Source: an uncultured Bacilli bacterium
Lineage (GTDB): Bacteria; Bacillota_I; Bacilli_A; RF39; UBA660
Length of the DNA stretch: 64,000 nucleotides
Direction of reading: 5' to 3'
Assembly (NCBI GenBank): GCA_934102355.1
Contig: CAKOSO010000001.1
Coordinates: 248,001 to 312,000, forward strand
This document shows positions 17,685 through 26,469 of the stretch, one piece after another (positions within the stretch are counted from its first letter, which is position 1; each line of letters begins with the position of its first letter). The position numbers and the translations under genes are program-made. The notes beneath the pieces are model-generated. The model saw nothing but the letters and a program-made list of their open reading frames with translations. It ran no database searches and was not told where the DNA came from.

Positions 17685-19511
17685 TTATTTTCTTACTCTT
17701 ACCACCGAATTACTAGAACTAGCCTCTTCTGCTTCTTCTCCTTGAACCTTAAAAGCATCAATTTTACCAATAGAAGTAAGTGGTAATTTATCATCAAATT
17801 TAAATTTTACTGGTTGTTCATATTCAGCAAGTTTTTCCTTACATACTTTTTTAATTTTTTCTAAAGCAGAAGCTTGATTGCTTCTATATTGTTCCTTTAA
17901 CACAATATGTAAAGCTGGAAGACTTCCTTGTGCTTCACTTCTATCTGGTGTAGCAACAGCAACACAGTTTTCAACTACTTCACATGAGTTAACAGCACTT
18001 TCTATTTTAGATGGAAATACTTTAAATCCATCTGCTCTAATTATAACTCTCTTAATTCTATCCATTATATATAAAAGACCGTTCTCGTCTATATAACCTA
18101 TATCACCAGTATGAATCCAACCTTCACTATCAATCATATCATTAGTTGCTTTTTCATTTTCATAATAGCCAAGCATAGTATTAGGTCCTTTAATTTCAAC
18201 TTCACCAGTTAAACCCTTTCCATATGGAAGTTCTTCACGAGTAGTAGGATCTACTATTCTAACAATTGTATTAGCAAAAGGAATACCTACACTACCAATT
18301 GCATTAGTACCATCAACATGAGTAGAAACATTTGAAGCAGCAGCATACTCGCTTAATCCATAACCCTTAATGACAGTTGAATCACATCCAGATTTCTTTA
18401 AGAACTCATTAACTTTAACTTCTAATTCCTTATTCATAGCATCTCCACCAACAATTGGGGATTTTAAGAAGTATAAATCTCCTGGTTTAATCTTTTTATT
18501 ACCCAGTAAATGGCCATAATGAGATGGAACACCAGTTAAATGATTTGGTTTTTCCTTCATTAAATAATCTCCAAATTTTCTAGGATCAAAAGCAGGAACT
18601 AAAGTAACTTGCATTCCCATAGTAAGTGGAAGATGAAGACCGTTACCAACACCATATGCAATAAATGGAGGCATAATGTTTAACCATTTATCTCCCCTTT
18701 TAAAATCAAGTCCACACAATTCACATTGTAATGCAGAAGCATTAAGATTAAGGTTAGATAACATAACTCCCTTAGGTGTTCCAGTAGTACCGCCAGTATG
18801 AACTATTGCAACAGAAGCATTTTCATCATATGGTGCTTTAACAGTGCCTTTACCAATTGCATTTTCTAACAAATCTTTCCATTTATGATATTTTTTAGCT
18901 TTAATTAAATTAGAAAAATTCTTAATATTATAGGCCTTTTTCATAAATGGTGGCAATGAATCAGCTGCTGATGAAACAATTACATCTTCAACAGTAGAAT
19001 TATTCTTTATATCTTTAACCTTATCAACATATAAATCAATAATAACAAACAACTTAGAATTTGCTTCATTTGCATATTCTTCCATTTCTTTTGCGCTCTT
19101 TCTTGGATCAATCATATTAGCAGTTGCACCAAGCATACTAAGAGCATAAAACATGTAAACTGTATCAGGAGTAGTTGGCATAGATATTGTTACAATATCA
19201 CCTTTTTTAACTCCCAAATTTTGAAATATTTCTGCTGACTTATTTATATTATCAAATAATTCTTTATAAGTTATCAATCTGCCATAATAATTTAAAGCTA
19301 CTCTATCTAATCTATCTTTATTTCTCTCCCATAAATAATCATAAATTGTCATATTAGGCATCATAGCATTCTTTGCTTTTTCACTATGAAACTTCATCCA
19401 AGGTTTATCTATTGAAGCTAACCCTGTTAATTTTTTTTCATTACAATCCAAAACGATCTTTTTTCCTTCTACATTTTCAGGAAAAACATTAATATTTTCG
19501 ATATTGAACAT
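17685..19511 (-). CDS. AMP-binding acyl-CoA synthetase/ligase
   Basis: The 608-residue protein belongs to the ANL superfamily that adenylates a carboxylate with ATP and passes it to a thiol, usually CoA. Motifs in order are VHTGGTTGTPKGVMLS (phosphate loop), GYGLSEYAAAS, GEVEIKGPNTMLGYY, GWIHTGDIGYID, RADGFKVFPSKIE (hinge) and the catalytic Lys in LPLTSIGKIDAFK. The substrate is probably a fatty acid but cannot be read from sequence. A short Ser/Arg-rich tail (EEASSSNSVVRVRK) follows the usual end. The start has GGGGTGATG. A strong promoter and terminator make it a single-gene unit. Confidence 0.88.
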   Translation of the reverse strand: MFNIENINVFPENVEGKKIVLDCNEKKLTGLASIDKPWMKFHSEKAKNAMMPNMTIYDYLWERNKDRLDRVALNYYGRLITYKELFDNINKSAEIFQNLGVKKGDIVTISMPTTPDTVYMFYALSMLGATANMIDPRKSAKEMEEYANEANSKLFVIIDLYVDKVKDIKNNSTVEDVIVSSAADSLPPFMKKAYNIKNFSNLIKAKKYHKWKDLLENAIGKGTVKAPYDENASVAIVHTGGTTGTPKGVMLSNLNLNASALQCELCGLDFKRGDKWLNIMPPFIAYGVGNGLHLPLTMGMQVTLVPAFDPRKFGDYLMKEKPNHLTGVPSHYGHLLGNKKIKPGDLYFLKSPIVGGDAMNKELEVKVNEFLKKSGCDSTVIKGYGLSEYAAASNVSTHVDGTNAIGSVGIPFANTIVRIVDPTTREELPYGKGLTGEVEIKGPNTMLGYYENEKATNDMIDSEGWIHTGDIGYIDENGLLYIMDRIKRVIIRADGFKVFPSKIESAVNSCEVVENCVAVATPDRSEAQGSLPALHIVLKEQYRSNQASALEKIKKVCKEKLAEYEQPVKFKFDDKLPLTSIGKIDAFKVQGEEAEEASSSNSVVRVRK

Positions 19512-19528
19512 AACATCACCCCAGAATA

Positions 19529-19557
19529 ATCATACAATTATTTTACATTTTTTGCAA
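19529..19557 (-). promoter_or_regulatory. SigA promoter of the acyl-CoA synthetase gene, with tandem direct repeats
   Basis: TTGCAA (19552-19557), a 17-base spacer and TATGAT (19529-19534) on the minus strand. The -35 sits in the second of two near-identical tandem units on the minus strand (GTTTACAAAAAT then GTTTGCAAAAAAT, about 19547-19571), which could be regulator half-sites. Confidence 0.6.
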
Positions 19558-19638
19558 ACATTTTTGTAAACTTTACGACAAAAACACATAAAATTTAACA
19601 AATTACGCATTTTATACGAAATCTATATGCAAATATAA

Positions 19639-20730
19639 CTAATTGAAATCATTTTTAATCAAATCAACCAAGTCTTTACATGAATTTTTGTTAATATATT
19701 TTTCCTGATTTTTAATCATTGAATCCTGTAATTTATAATCATTAAGTAACTTTTTTAAATTAGTAACTATATCATTTTCAGATTCACATTTAATACTCAT
19801 ACCATGACTTTCGAAAAAATCAGTATTATATGTTTCAATTCCAGGTATAGGAAAAATATGTAGAAGAGGCTTACGAATAGAAGTAATCTCAGTTGAAGAA
19901 AGGCCACCCGGTTTTGATAAAACAATATCAGAAGAATAAATCAAATCATTAATATTATTAACAAACCCAAAAACCTTAAGCTTAGAATTATTAATTTGAT
20001 TTAAATTATCATATAACCTTTTATTATTTCCACAAACCACTAAAACTTTAACATTATCAAATCTTAAAATATCATCTATTATTTTATTAATTTTTCCAAA
20101 CCCCATGCTACCAAGCATAATTAAAATTACTTTTTCATTTTTTATTTTCAATTCATCTCTAATATTTTTTGCACCATATACAAAGCAACTTGAAACTGGT
20201 ATTCCAGAGTTAAATAAAACATCACTAGAAATTCCCTTTTTTATAAATTTATCTTCAAGTCCTTTTTGCATAATAAAATAATTTGGTTTACATTCTTCTA
20301 AAAATGGACAAGGTTCATAATCAGTAGCAATTGTTATAAAATTAATTTTCTTATGTCTTTTATCTTTATTTATTGCAGTAAGAGTAAGAGATGGAAAAAG
20401 ATGAGTTGCAATAACTAAATCAATTTTATTAGAAATTATATAATTATAAAGAGCTTTTTTATGAAATTTATTAACTAAGTAAACAGGACTTTTAATTTTA
20501 GTTTTACTATATAATTCTCCCAGTTTATAAACATTTTTAAAAACTCCACCATTTCCACCAAGCATAGATAAATATACTTTGGAAGACATCTCTTTCATAC
20601 CTGTATTAACGATATCGTAAAAATCACTAAAAACAGCTTCTATATTGTTTTTTTCAAGTTCATTTAAAACATATCTAGCACAAGAATTATGTCCACCACC
20701 TGTACTACAAGATAATATTAATACTTTCAT
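19639..20730 (-). CDS. UDP-sugar:diacylglycerol glycosyltransferase-like protein (UgtP/MGDG-synthase family)
   Basis: The 363-residue protein starts KVLILSCSTGGGHNSCARYV, the N-terminal signature of MGDG synthases and UgtP. It has the family's ATDYEPCP segment and the GT28-type nucleotide-sugar site SKPGGLSSTEITSIRKPLLH. Such enzymes transfer glucose or galactose to diacylglycerol to make glycolipids and lipoteichoic acid anchors at the inner membrane face. ATG 20730 has AAGGA 8 bases upstream; a longer ORF start was rejected. The acyl-CoA synthetase follows downstream after a promoter, so joint lipid metabolism is possible but not proven. Confidence 0.85.
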   Translation of the reverse strand: MKVLILSCSTGGGHNSCARYVLNELEKNNIEAVFSDFYDIVNTGMKEMSSKVYLSMLGGNGGVFKNVYKLGELYSKTKIKSPVYLVNKFHKKALYNYIISNKIDLVIATHLFPSLTLTAINKDKRHKKINFITIATDYEPCPFLEECKPNYFIMQKGLEDKFIKKGISSDVLFNSGIPVSSCFVYGAKNIRDELKIKNEKVILIMLGSMGFGKINKIIDDILRFDNVKVLVVCGNNKRLYDNLNQINNSKLKVFGFVNNINDLIYSSDIVLSKPGGLSSTEITSIRKPLLHIFPIPGIETYNTDFFESHGMSIKCESENDIVTNLKKLLNDYKLQDSMIKNQEKYINKNSCKDLVDLIKNDFN

Positions 20731-20829
20731 TATCTCATTCCTTCCTACATGTAATATCATAAGTATAACATAGTAAAATCATTATTACAAAAAACGACAA
20801 ATAAAAAAATCTCTGTTTACAAAGATTCT

Positions 20830-21483
20830 TTATTTTTCCACCATATTAGCATAATATTTTTTCAAGAAATCATCTGCATAATACCTATCATATAGTTGTC
20901 CTACAAAAGTTTTAGGTGGATAACCCCTACGCCTAAAATCTTGTCTAATAAGTGCCGTCCAAGAAATAAACATGTCAAGTGATAAGAATACTAAAAATCC
21001 AACATATAACACCTTACGTAAGTCTGGTTGCATGCGTTCAACAAGTAAAGAAACTTTAGGATATATAAACTTCATAAGTCCAACACAAGCAAGTCCCCAG
21101 AAAAACATAATTGGAAGAGTTGTCCTACCATTTATATTAAGAGGTAAATTACTATAATCCCATGAAGTAGTCCCAACAAACACTTCTTGTAGCAAACTAA
21201 CTAAATACTCAAAAGATCCTCCTATTATAGAGCCCTTCAAAAAAATTTTATACCAAGATTGATCTGTATGAGATAATAAATAAACCATTAGCACCGCACC
21301 TGCGCCATATATTATATTAAAAGGTCCATATATTACTCCTCTATGAACATTAAAACTAAAAACACCAGTATCGCCAAGATTTCTAAACCCTTCTAATAAA
21401 TCTTCATAAATTGCTCCAATAACACTACCAATAACAAACAAAAACAAATATTTTTCTCTTACTAAAGATTTTACTTTAACCAT
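20830..21483 (-). CDS. CmpB-family (PF06541, putative ABC-transporter type IV) membrane protein
   Basis: The 217-residue protein has about five membrane helices. The features are the family's GSVIGAIYEDLL, RGVIYGPFNIIYGAGA, GSFEYLVSLLQEVFVG, TSWDYSNLPLNINGR and LPIMFFWGLA segments. The family is annotated as putative ABC-transporter permease, but its role is not established. ATG 21483 has AGGTGG, and an upstream GTG overlaps that site. A second family member lies at 29131-29793. The gene stands alone between the glycosyltransferase and a dehydrogenase gene. Confidence 0.75.
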   Translation of the reverse strand: MVKVKSLVREKYLFLFVIGSVIGAIYEDLLEGFRNLGDTGVFSFNVHRGVIYGPFNIIYGAGAVLMVYLLSHTDQSWYKIFLKGSIIGGSFEYLVSLLQEVFVGTTSWDYSNLPLNINGRTTLPIMFFWGLACVGLMKFIYPKVSLLVERMQPDLRKVLYVGFLVFLSLDMFISWTALIRQDFRRRGYPPKTFVGQLYDRYYADDFLKKYYANMVEK

Positions 21484-21558
21484 TTCTACCACCTATCCAT
21501 AATTAAAGATACTAAGATAAAACAATTATATTACAAAAAGGAAATATATACTACTATT

Positions 21559-22557
21559 TTAATTTTTTTCCTTAAGCCACTTTATAGTATCTTTAATCGT
21601 ATCATTCATATCTCTGTTTTTATACCCCAATTCTTTTTTTGCTTTTTTATTACTAAAATTGGAGTTAGATGACAACGTATACAAAGAATATTTAGTAAAT
21701 AAAGGTGTTTGCTTTTTAAAATTATAATACATTTCACAAAAAGGAGACACTAATTTTGCCAGCCAAATTGGTAACACTATCTTAATTCTTTTTAGTCCTT
21801 GTAAATCACAAATCATATCAGTTAACTCCTTAATAGTAATATACTTATTAGACAAAATATAACATTCTCCTTTATTATTTTTTTCACAAGCACTAATAAT
21901 ACCATCTACAACATCTCTAACGTCTACAAAATCATATCCTCCTTTTACACAAGCAAAAAGCTTTCCATTAGAAACTTCTTTTATTAATTGCGTTAAATGA
22001 CTGTTTCCAAAATCATTTGGGCCAACAATTCCAGAAGGATGAACAATACAAGCATTTAAATTATTATTTTTTATCGCATTCATAACATATTTTGCAGCTT
22101 CTGCTTTTGTTTTTGCATATAATCCCTTTACTTTGTCTGAATCAAAATTATTAATTTCAGTCATTAATTCATTATTAGGTTTTTCTGTAATAGCATGCAC
22201 ACTACTAACGTAAATAAGTTTAGCATTTATTTCTAAAACCTTATCCACAATATTTTTAGTACCATTAACATTAACATCATATACTAAAGGATTATATTTT
22301 GATTTTATATATACAATTGCGGCACAATGAATCACAAAAACTTCTTTTCCTTCAGTTTTTTCAAAAATTGAAAACAAACTGTCTTTTTTAGTAACATCTC
22401 CATAATAAATTTTGCAATTTAAGTGTTCTAATGACTTTTTAGATTCACCAGGCAATAAAAATGCTCTTATTTCATTATTTTGATCCTGCTGTAATTTTCT
22501 TATAATATTATTCCCTAAAAATCCATTTGCACCTGTTATTATAAATATTTTTTTCAT
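21559..22557 (-). CDS. NAD(P)-dependent epimerase/dehydratase (extended SDR)
   Basis: The 332-residue protein is an extended short-chain dehydrogenase with the Rossmann motif TGANGFLG (residues about 8-15), the VSSVHA segment with catalytic Ser and the YAKTK motif (Tyr and Lys). The family acts on nucleotide sugars, flavonoids or sterol-like alcohols; the closest-looking type is the dihydroflavonol-reductase-like group, but the substrate is unknown. ATG 22557 has GGAGG ten bases upstream. A longer reading without a ribosome binding site was rejected. It is a single gene, followed by the CmpB-family gene. Confidence 0.8.
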   Translation of the reverse strand: MKKIFIITGANGFLGNNIIRKLQQDQNNEIRAFLLPGESKKSLEHLNCKIYYGDVTKKDSLFSIFEKTEGKEVFVIHCAAIVYIKSKYNPLVYDVNVNGTKNIVDKVLEINAKLIYVSSVHAITEKPNNELMTEINNFDSDKVKGLYAKTKAEAAKYVMNAIKNNNLNACIVHPSGIVGPNDFGNSHLTQLIKEVSNGKLFACVKGGYDFVDVRDVVDGIISACEKNNKGECYILSNKYITIKELTDMICDLQGLKRIKIVLPIWLAKLVSPFCEMYYNFKKQTPLFTKYSLYTLSSNSNFSNKKAKKELGYKNRDMNDTIKDTIKWLKEKN

Positions 22558-22783
22558 ACTATTTATACCTCCATCTTTATTATTTATCAAAATCAAAAGC
22601 TTAGCGTTTGCAAATTCCAATAAAAGAATGACACTAAAATATTATTAGAAAACATAAAAAATATTATCACTGATAAAGCAACAAATATTCTTAATAAATA
22701 CTAATAAATAACTAAAAACAATCATACAATAAACATTTAATCATCTTACTTATAAGTATATCATATCTTTAATATGCTTAAAA

Positions 22784-22811
22784 CAAAAAAACTAACCGTT
22801 TCTAGTTAGTT
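22784..22811 (-). terminator. Terminator downstream of tRNA-Gly
   Basis: AACTAAC (22790-22796) pairs with GTTAGTT (22805-22811), loop of 8, followed on the minus strand by seven T. The rest of 22621-22783 shows no gene or recognisable element. Confidence 0.75.
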
Positions 22812-22857
22812 AACATTTATTACACTCAGAAGTCAAATTCCGAGTTTCCTATCAATT

Positions 22858-22932
22858 TGGAGCAAATGACCGGGATCGAACCGGCATCCCAACCTTGGCA
22901 AGGTTGTATACTAACCATTGTACTACATCTGC
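22858..22932 (-). tRNA. tRNA-Gly (anticodon GCC), CCA encoded
   Basis: The minus strand folds into a complete cloverleaf. Acceptor GCAGATG pairs with CATTTGC with one G-T pair, the D stem is GTAC/GTAT, the anticodon stem CAACC/GGTTG encloses loop TTGCCAA with anticodon GCC, and the T stem GCCGG/CCGGT encloses TTCGATC. The discriminator is T followed by an encoded CCA. It decodes GGC and GGT glycine codons. It has its own promoter and terminator and stands between rsmI and the dehydrogenase gene. Confidence 0.97.
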
Positions 22933-22949
22933 AAATAAATTATATTGTA

Positions 22950-22978
22950 ATATTATCACTTTTAAAAAATAATTGCAA
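22950..22978 (-). promoter_or_regulatory. Promoter of tRNA-Gly
   Basis: TTGCAA (22973-22978), a 17-base spacer and TAATAT (22950-22955) on the minus strand, predicting a start about 10 bases before the mature 5' end. A TATAAT at 22939-22944 is an alternative with a poor -35. Confidence 0.6.
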
Positions 22979-22998
22979 TATAATTTAATTCATTTAAA

Positions 22999-23844
22999 TC
23001 AAATAATTTTCTTTATACTTAATGATGCATTATAAATATCATTTTTAGACAAATCACTATTTTCTTTTTTTATTCCACTTATTGCTTCTTTTAAAGAAAC
23101 ATTGTTTTTAACCATATAATCAATAAGCATCGCTTCAATAGAAATACTATTTTCCTTATTTTCTTCTACATAATCCTTTTCAATAATAAATGTATATTCA
23201 CCAAGATTACTATTTTCAAAAGACTCTAAATCCTTAATTACCCTACTTATATTACCAAAATAATTCTTCTCATGAATCTTTGTTAAATCAGAAGAAACAC
23301 TTATGTTTACTTCCCCAAAAGAATCATAAATATATTTTAGAGTTTTTATAATTCTTTTTGGTGACTCATAAAATATATATGTTTTTATATCACTTTTTTT
23401 GATATTTTTAATTAAAATCTCTTTATCTTTATTCTCTCTTGGAAAAAAACCATAAAAAGTAAAACTAGATGAATCAATTCCACTAACAGATAAAGCAGTG
23501 ATACAAGCAGATATTCCCCCTACTCCAATAACCTCAATACCATTCTCTTTTGCTTCTTTAACAAGAATATATCCCGGATCAGAAATACAAGGAGAGCCAG
23601 CATCGGTAATTATTGCAACATCATTATTTTTTAATATATTTAATACTTCCTTACATCTTTCGTTTTCATTAAATTTATGATAACTCATAAGTTTATTTTT
23701 TATATTATAATAATTTAGCAATTTCAAACTATGTCTTGTATCTTCACAAAGTATTAATTGAACACTTTCAAGAACTTCAAGAGCCCTTTTTGAAATATCT
23801 GATAAATTTCCAATTGGAGTTGCAACCACATATAACTTTTTCAT
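22999..23844 (-). CDS. rsmI: 16S rRNA (cytidine-1402-2'-O)-methyltransferase RsmI
   Basis: The 281-residue protein has the tetrapyrrole-methylase-type fold of RsmI. Signatures are LYVVATPIGNLSDISKRAL, CEDTRHSLKLL, SYHKFNE, ITDAGSPCISDPGY and FYGFFPR. It methylates the ribose of C1402 in the decoding centre. It starts 8 bases after the mutS stop with an AGGAG-type ribosome binding site, so mutS and rsmI form one unit. Confidence 0.95.
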   Translation of the reverse strand: MKKLYVVATPIGNLSDISKRALEVLESVQLILCEDTRHSLKLLNYYNIKNKLMSYHKFNENERCKEVLNILKNNDVAIITDAGSPCISDPGYILVKEAKENGIEVIGVGGISACITALSVSGIDSSSFTFYGFFPRENKDKEILIKNIKKSDIKTYIFYESPKRIIKTLKYIYDSFGEVNISVSSDLTKIHEKNYFGNISRVIKDLESFENSNLGEYTFIIEKDYVEENKENSISIEAMLIDYMVKNNVSLKEAISGIKKENSDLSKNDIYNASLSIKKII

Positions 23845-23852
23845 AAAATTAT

Positions 23853-26402
23853 CTAACTCTCCTTATTATTTGATTCTACTTCTTTTTTCAAATCATACAA
23901 AATATTTAAAGCATCTAAAGGTGTAATTTCAAGAGGATTTAAATCTTTTAATTTCTTTTCTATCTTATTTTCTTCCTCTTTAAACTCAAAATTTAATGAA
24001 GTCTGTTCAAATACTTCTTTTTTATCTTTATTATTTTCATATAAATTTAATATTTCTTCTGCTCTGGTTATTATTTTTTTAGGTAAATTAACCAAAGAAG
24101 CAACATGAATACCATAACTTTTATCAACTGGGCCATTTTGTATTTTATGTAAAAATGTTATACTTCCATTACTTTCTTTAGCACTAACATGAACATTCTT
24201 TAAATTTCTTAAATTCTTATCGAGAACTGTTAATTCATGATAATGAGTAGAAAATAATGTTTTAGCCCTTACTTCATCATGAATATATTCCAAAATACTT
24301 TGAGCAAGGCTCATTCCATCATATGTCGCAGTACCTCTTCCTAACTCATCAAATAAAATCAAACTATTTTGAGTAGCAAATGTAACAGCATTATTAGCTT
24401 CCTTCATCTCAACCATAAAAGTAGATTCACCACTAACCAAATCATCACTTGCACCAATTCTTGTAAATATCTTATCGAAAATAGGAAGTCTTGCTTCTTT
24501 ACACGGAACAAAAGAACCCATCTGAGCCATAATTACTATAATAGCAAGCATTCTCATATAAGTAGATTTACCACTCATATTAGGACCTGTAATAAGCAAG
24601 ATATTAGTCTTTTCATTCATGATAACATCATTTGGAACATACTCACTATCCATAACTTTCTCTACTACTGGATGTCTACCATCTTTAATATAAATATCTC
24701 TTTCATCAACAATAGTAGGTCTTACATAATTATTTTCTTCAGCAACAACAGCTAAAGAAGATAAAACGTCAACCTCGCTAACAACATTAGCGATCTTTTG
24801 AATTCTAGAAATATACCCTCTTACTTCGTCTCTAATATTAATAAATAGTTCGTATTCTAAATTAATACTTTTCTCTTCAGCATTTAAAATTAAATCTTCT
24901 TTTTCTTTAAGTTCATTAGTTATATATCTTTCACCATTTGCTAAAGTTTGTTTTCTCATATACCCAAATTCATCTTTAACATCTTTGATATTTCCCTTAG
25001 AAACCTCAATATAATAACCAAATACTTTATTAAATCCAACTCTTAAATTCTTTATACCTGTTCTTTCTTTTTCTCTTTTTTCAAGTTCTAATATAAAATC
25101 TTTTCCACCGCTAGATAAACTCCTTAAATTATCAAGATCTTCATTATAACCTTTTTTAATTATTCCGCCTTCTTTAATAGTAATTGGTGCATCATCATTT
25201 ATTGACCTATCAAGCAATGAATAAAGTTCATCTAATGTTTCAATTTGTTTATCATACTTTATTTCTTTAAGTATCCTAGATATTTCTGGCAAAACAGACA
25301 AACTATTTTTAAGTTGTAATAAATCTCTTGCATTTAAATTACCATAACTTATTCTTCCAGATAATCTTTCCAAATCATAAACATTATTTAAAGCATCTCT
25401 TAATTCTTCTTTTAAAATAAATTCAGTAAGAAAATTAGAAATAATATCATAACGCCTTTCTATTTCTTTCTTTTCTATTAAAGGATTCTCTATATAATGC
25501 TTTAAAAGTCTTGCACCCATTGCAGTTTTAGTTTTATCTAAAAGCCATAAAAGTGAATAAGTTCTCTCTTTAAGCCTTAATGTTTCAACAAGTTCCAAAT
25601 TTCTTTTAGAATATACATCAAGTTCTAAAACTTTTCTTTTATCTATTACTTCCCCTTCTTTAATATGAGATAAGTTTCCCTTTTTAGTATCATTTAGATA
25701 ATATAATAAATGTTTAAGAGAAGTAGCAATTCTAAGATCACTAATATTTTTATAAACATATTGATAACTTTTATCCTCTAACAAACCATCACTTATCGTA
25801 ATAAGAACACCATAATTTTTTCTTAAAATTTCAATAATTTTTCTATCTATTATATTGTTTACTATTAATTCCCTAATATTTAATCTTATTACTTCATTTA
25901 TTAATTTATCTTCATTAAAATCAATTAACTCAGTATAAATATCCCCAGTAGAAATATCAGCATAACTAAGTGCATAACAATGATTAAAATCATATATACT
26001 ACCAATATAATTATTATCTTTTTCATTCAAAGAAGAAGCATCCATTACAGTTCCTTTTGTAATAATTTGAATAACTCCTCTTTCAACAACGCCTTTTTTA
26101 TCCGGAGGAGTTAACTGTTCACAAATTGCAACTTTATATCCATTATTAACAAGTTTTTCAGCATAAGGTAAATACGCATGGAAAGGCACACCACACATAG
26201 GAACTCTTTCTTCTAAAGAACAACTTTTTCCTGTTAAAGTCAATTCTAAAAGATTAGATGCAGTAAGTGCATCTTCAAAAAACATTTCATAAAAATCCCC
26301 AACTCTATAAAAAACTATTGTATCTTCATATTTATCTTTAATTTCCATATATTGTCTCATCATTGGAGACAACTTATCTCTTAAAACTTCGCTGCGTTTC
26401 AT
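23853..26402 (-). CDS. mutS: DNA mismatch repair protein MutS
   Basis: The 849-residue protein is full length. The mismatch-binding domain holds FYRVGDFYEMFFEDA, with the Phe-x-Glu reading wedge in DFYEMF. The ATPase has Walker A LLITGPNMSGKSTYMR, the DELGRGTATYDG Walker B region and the STHYHEL switch. MutS recognises mismatches and recruits MutL. MutL is not adjacent. The start has AGGTGG. It is preceded by the parC terminator and followed by rsmI. Confidence 0.97.
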   Translation of the reverse strand: MKRSEVLRDKLSPMMRQYMEIKDKYEDTIVFYRVGDFYEMFFEDALTASNLLELTLTGKSCSLEERVPMCGVPFHAYLPYAEKLVNNGYKVAICEQLTPPDKKGVVERGVIQIITKGTVMDASSLNEKDNNYIGSIYDFNHCYALSYADISTGDIYTELIDFNEDKLINEVIRLNIRELIVNNIIDRKIIEILRKNYGVLITISDGLLEDKSYQYVYKNISDLRIATSLKHLLYYLNDTKKGNLSHIKEGEVIDKRKVLELDVYSKRNLELVETLRLKERTYSLLWLLDKTKTAMGARLLKHYIENPLIEKKEIERRYDIISNFLTEFILKEELRDALNNVYDLERLSGRISYGNLNARDLLQLKNSLSVLPEISRILKEIKYDKQIETLDELYSLLDRSINDDAPITIKEGGIIKKGYNEDLDNLRSLSSGGKDFILELEKREKERTGIKNLRVGFNKVFGYYIEVSKGNIKDVKDEFGYMRKQTLANGERYITNELKEKEDLILNAEEKSINLEYELFINIRDEVRGYISRIQKIANVVSEVDVLSSLAVVAEENNYVRPTIVDERDIYIKDGRHPVVEKVMDSEYVPNDVIMNEKTNILLITGPNMSGKSTYMRMLAIIVIMAQMGSFVPCKEARLPIFDKIFTRIGASDDLVSGESTFMVEMKEANNAVTFATQNSLILFDELGRGTATYDGMSLAQSILEYIHDEVRAKTLFSTHYHELTVLDKNLRNLKNVHVSAKESNGSITFLHKIQNGPVDKSYGIHVASLVNLPKKIITRAEEILNLYENNKDKKEVFEQTSLNFEFKEEENKIEKKLKDLNPLEITPLDALNILYDLKKEVESNNKES

Positions 26403-26426
26403 ACTACCACCTAAAAAATATTATAC

Positions 26427-26463
26427 AAAAAAAGGATCAAAAAAGCTATTTTTTTAACCCTTT
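26427..26463 (-). terminator. Probable terminator of parC
   Basis: An imperfect hairpin with AAAGG (26431-26435) pairing CCTTT (26459-26463) and A/T-rich inner pairing is followed on the minus strand by seven T. The inner stem has mismatches. Confidence 0.5.
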
Positions 26464-26469
26464 ATTTTA

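Noticed and set aside
22621..22783. Riboswitch or T-box upstream of the dehydrogenase or tRNA
   Set aside because: No conserved T-box, SAM, glycine or other riboswitch core was recognisable; the region is AT-rich without stable paired arms.
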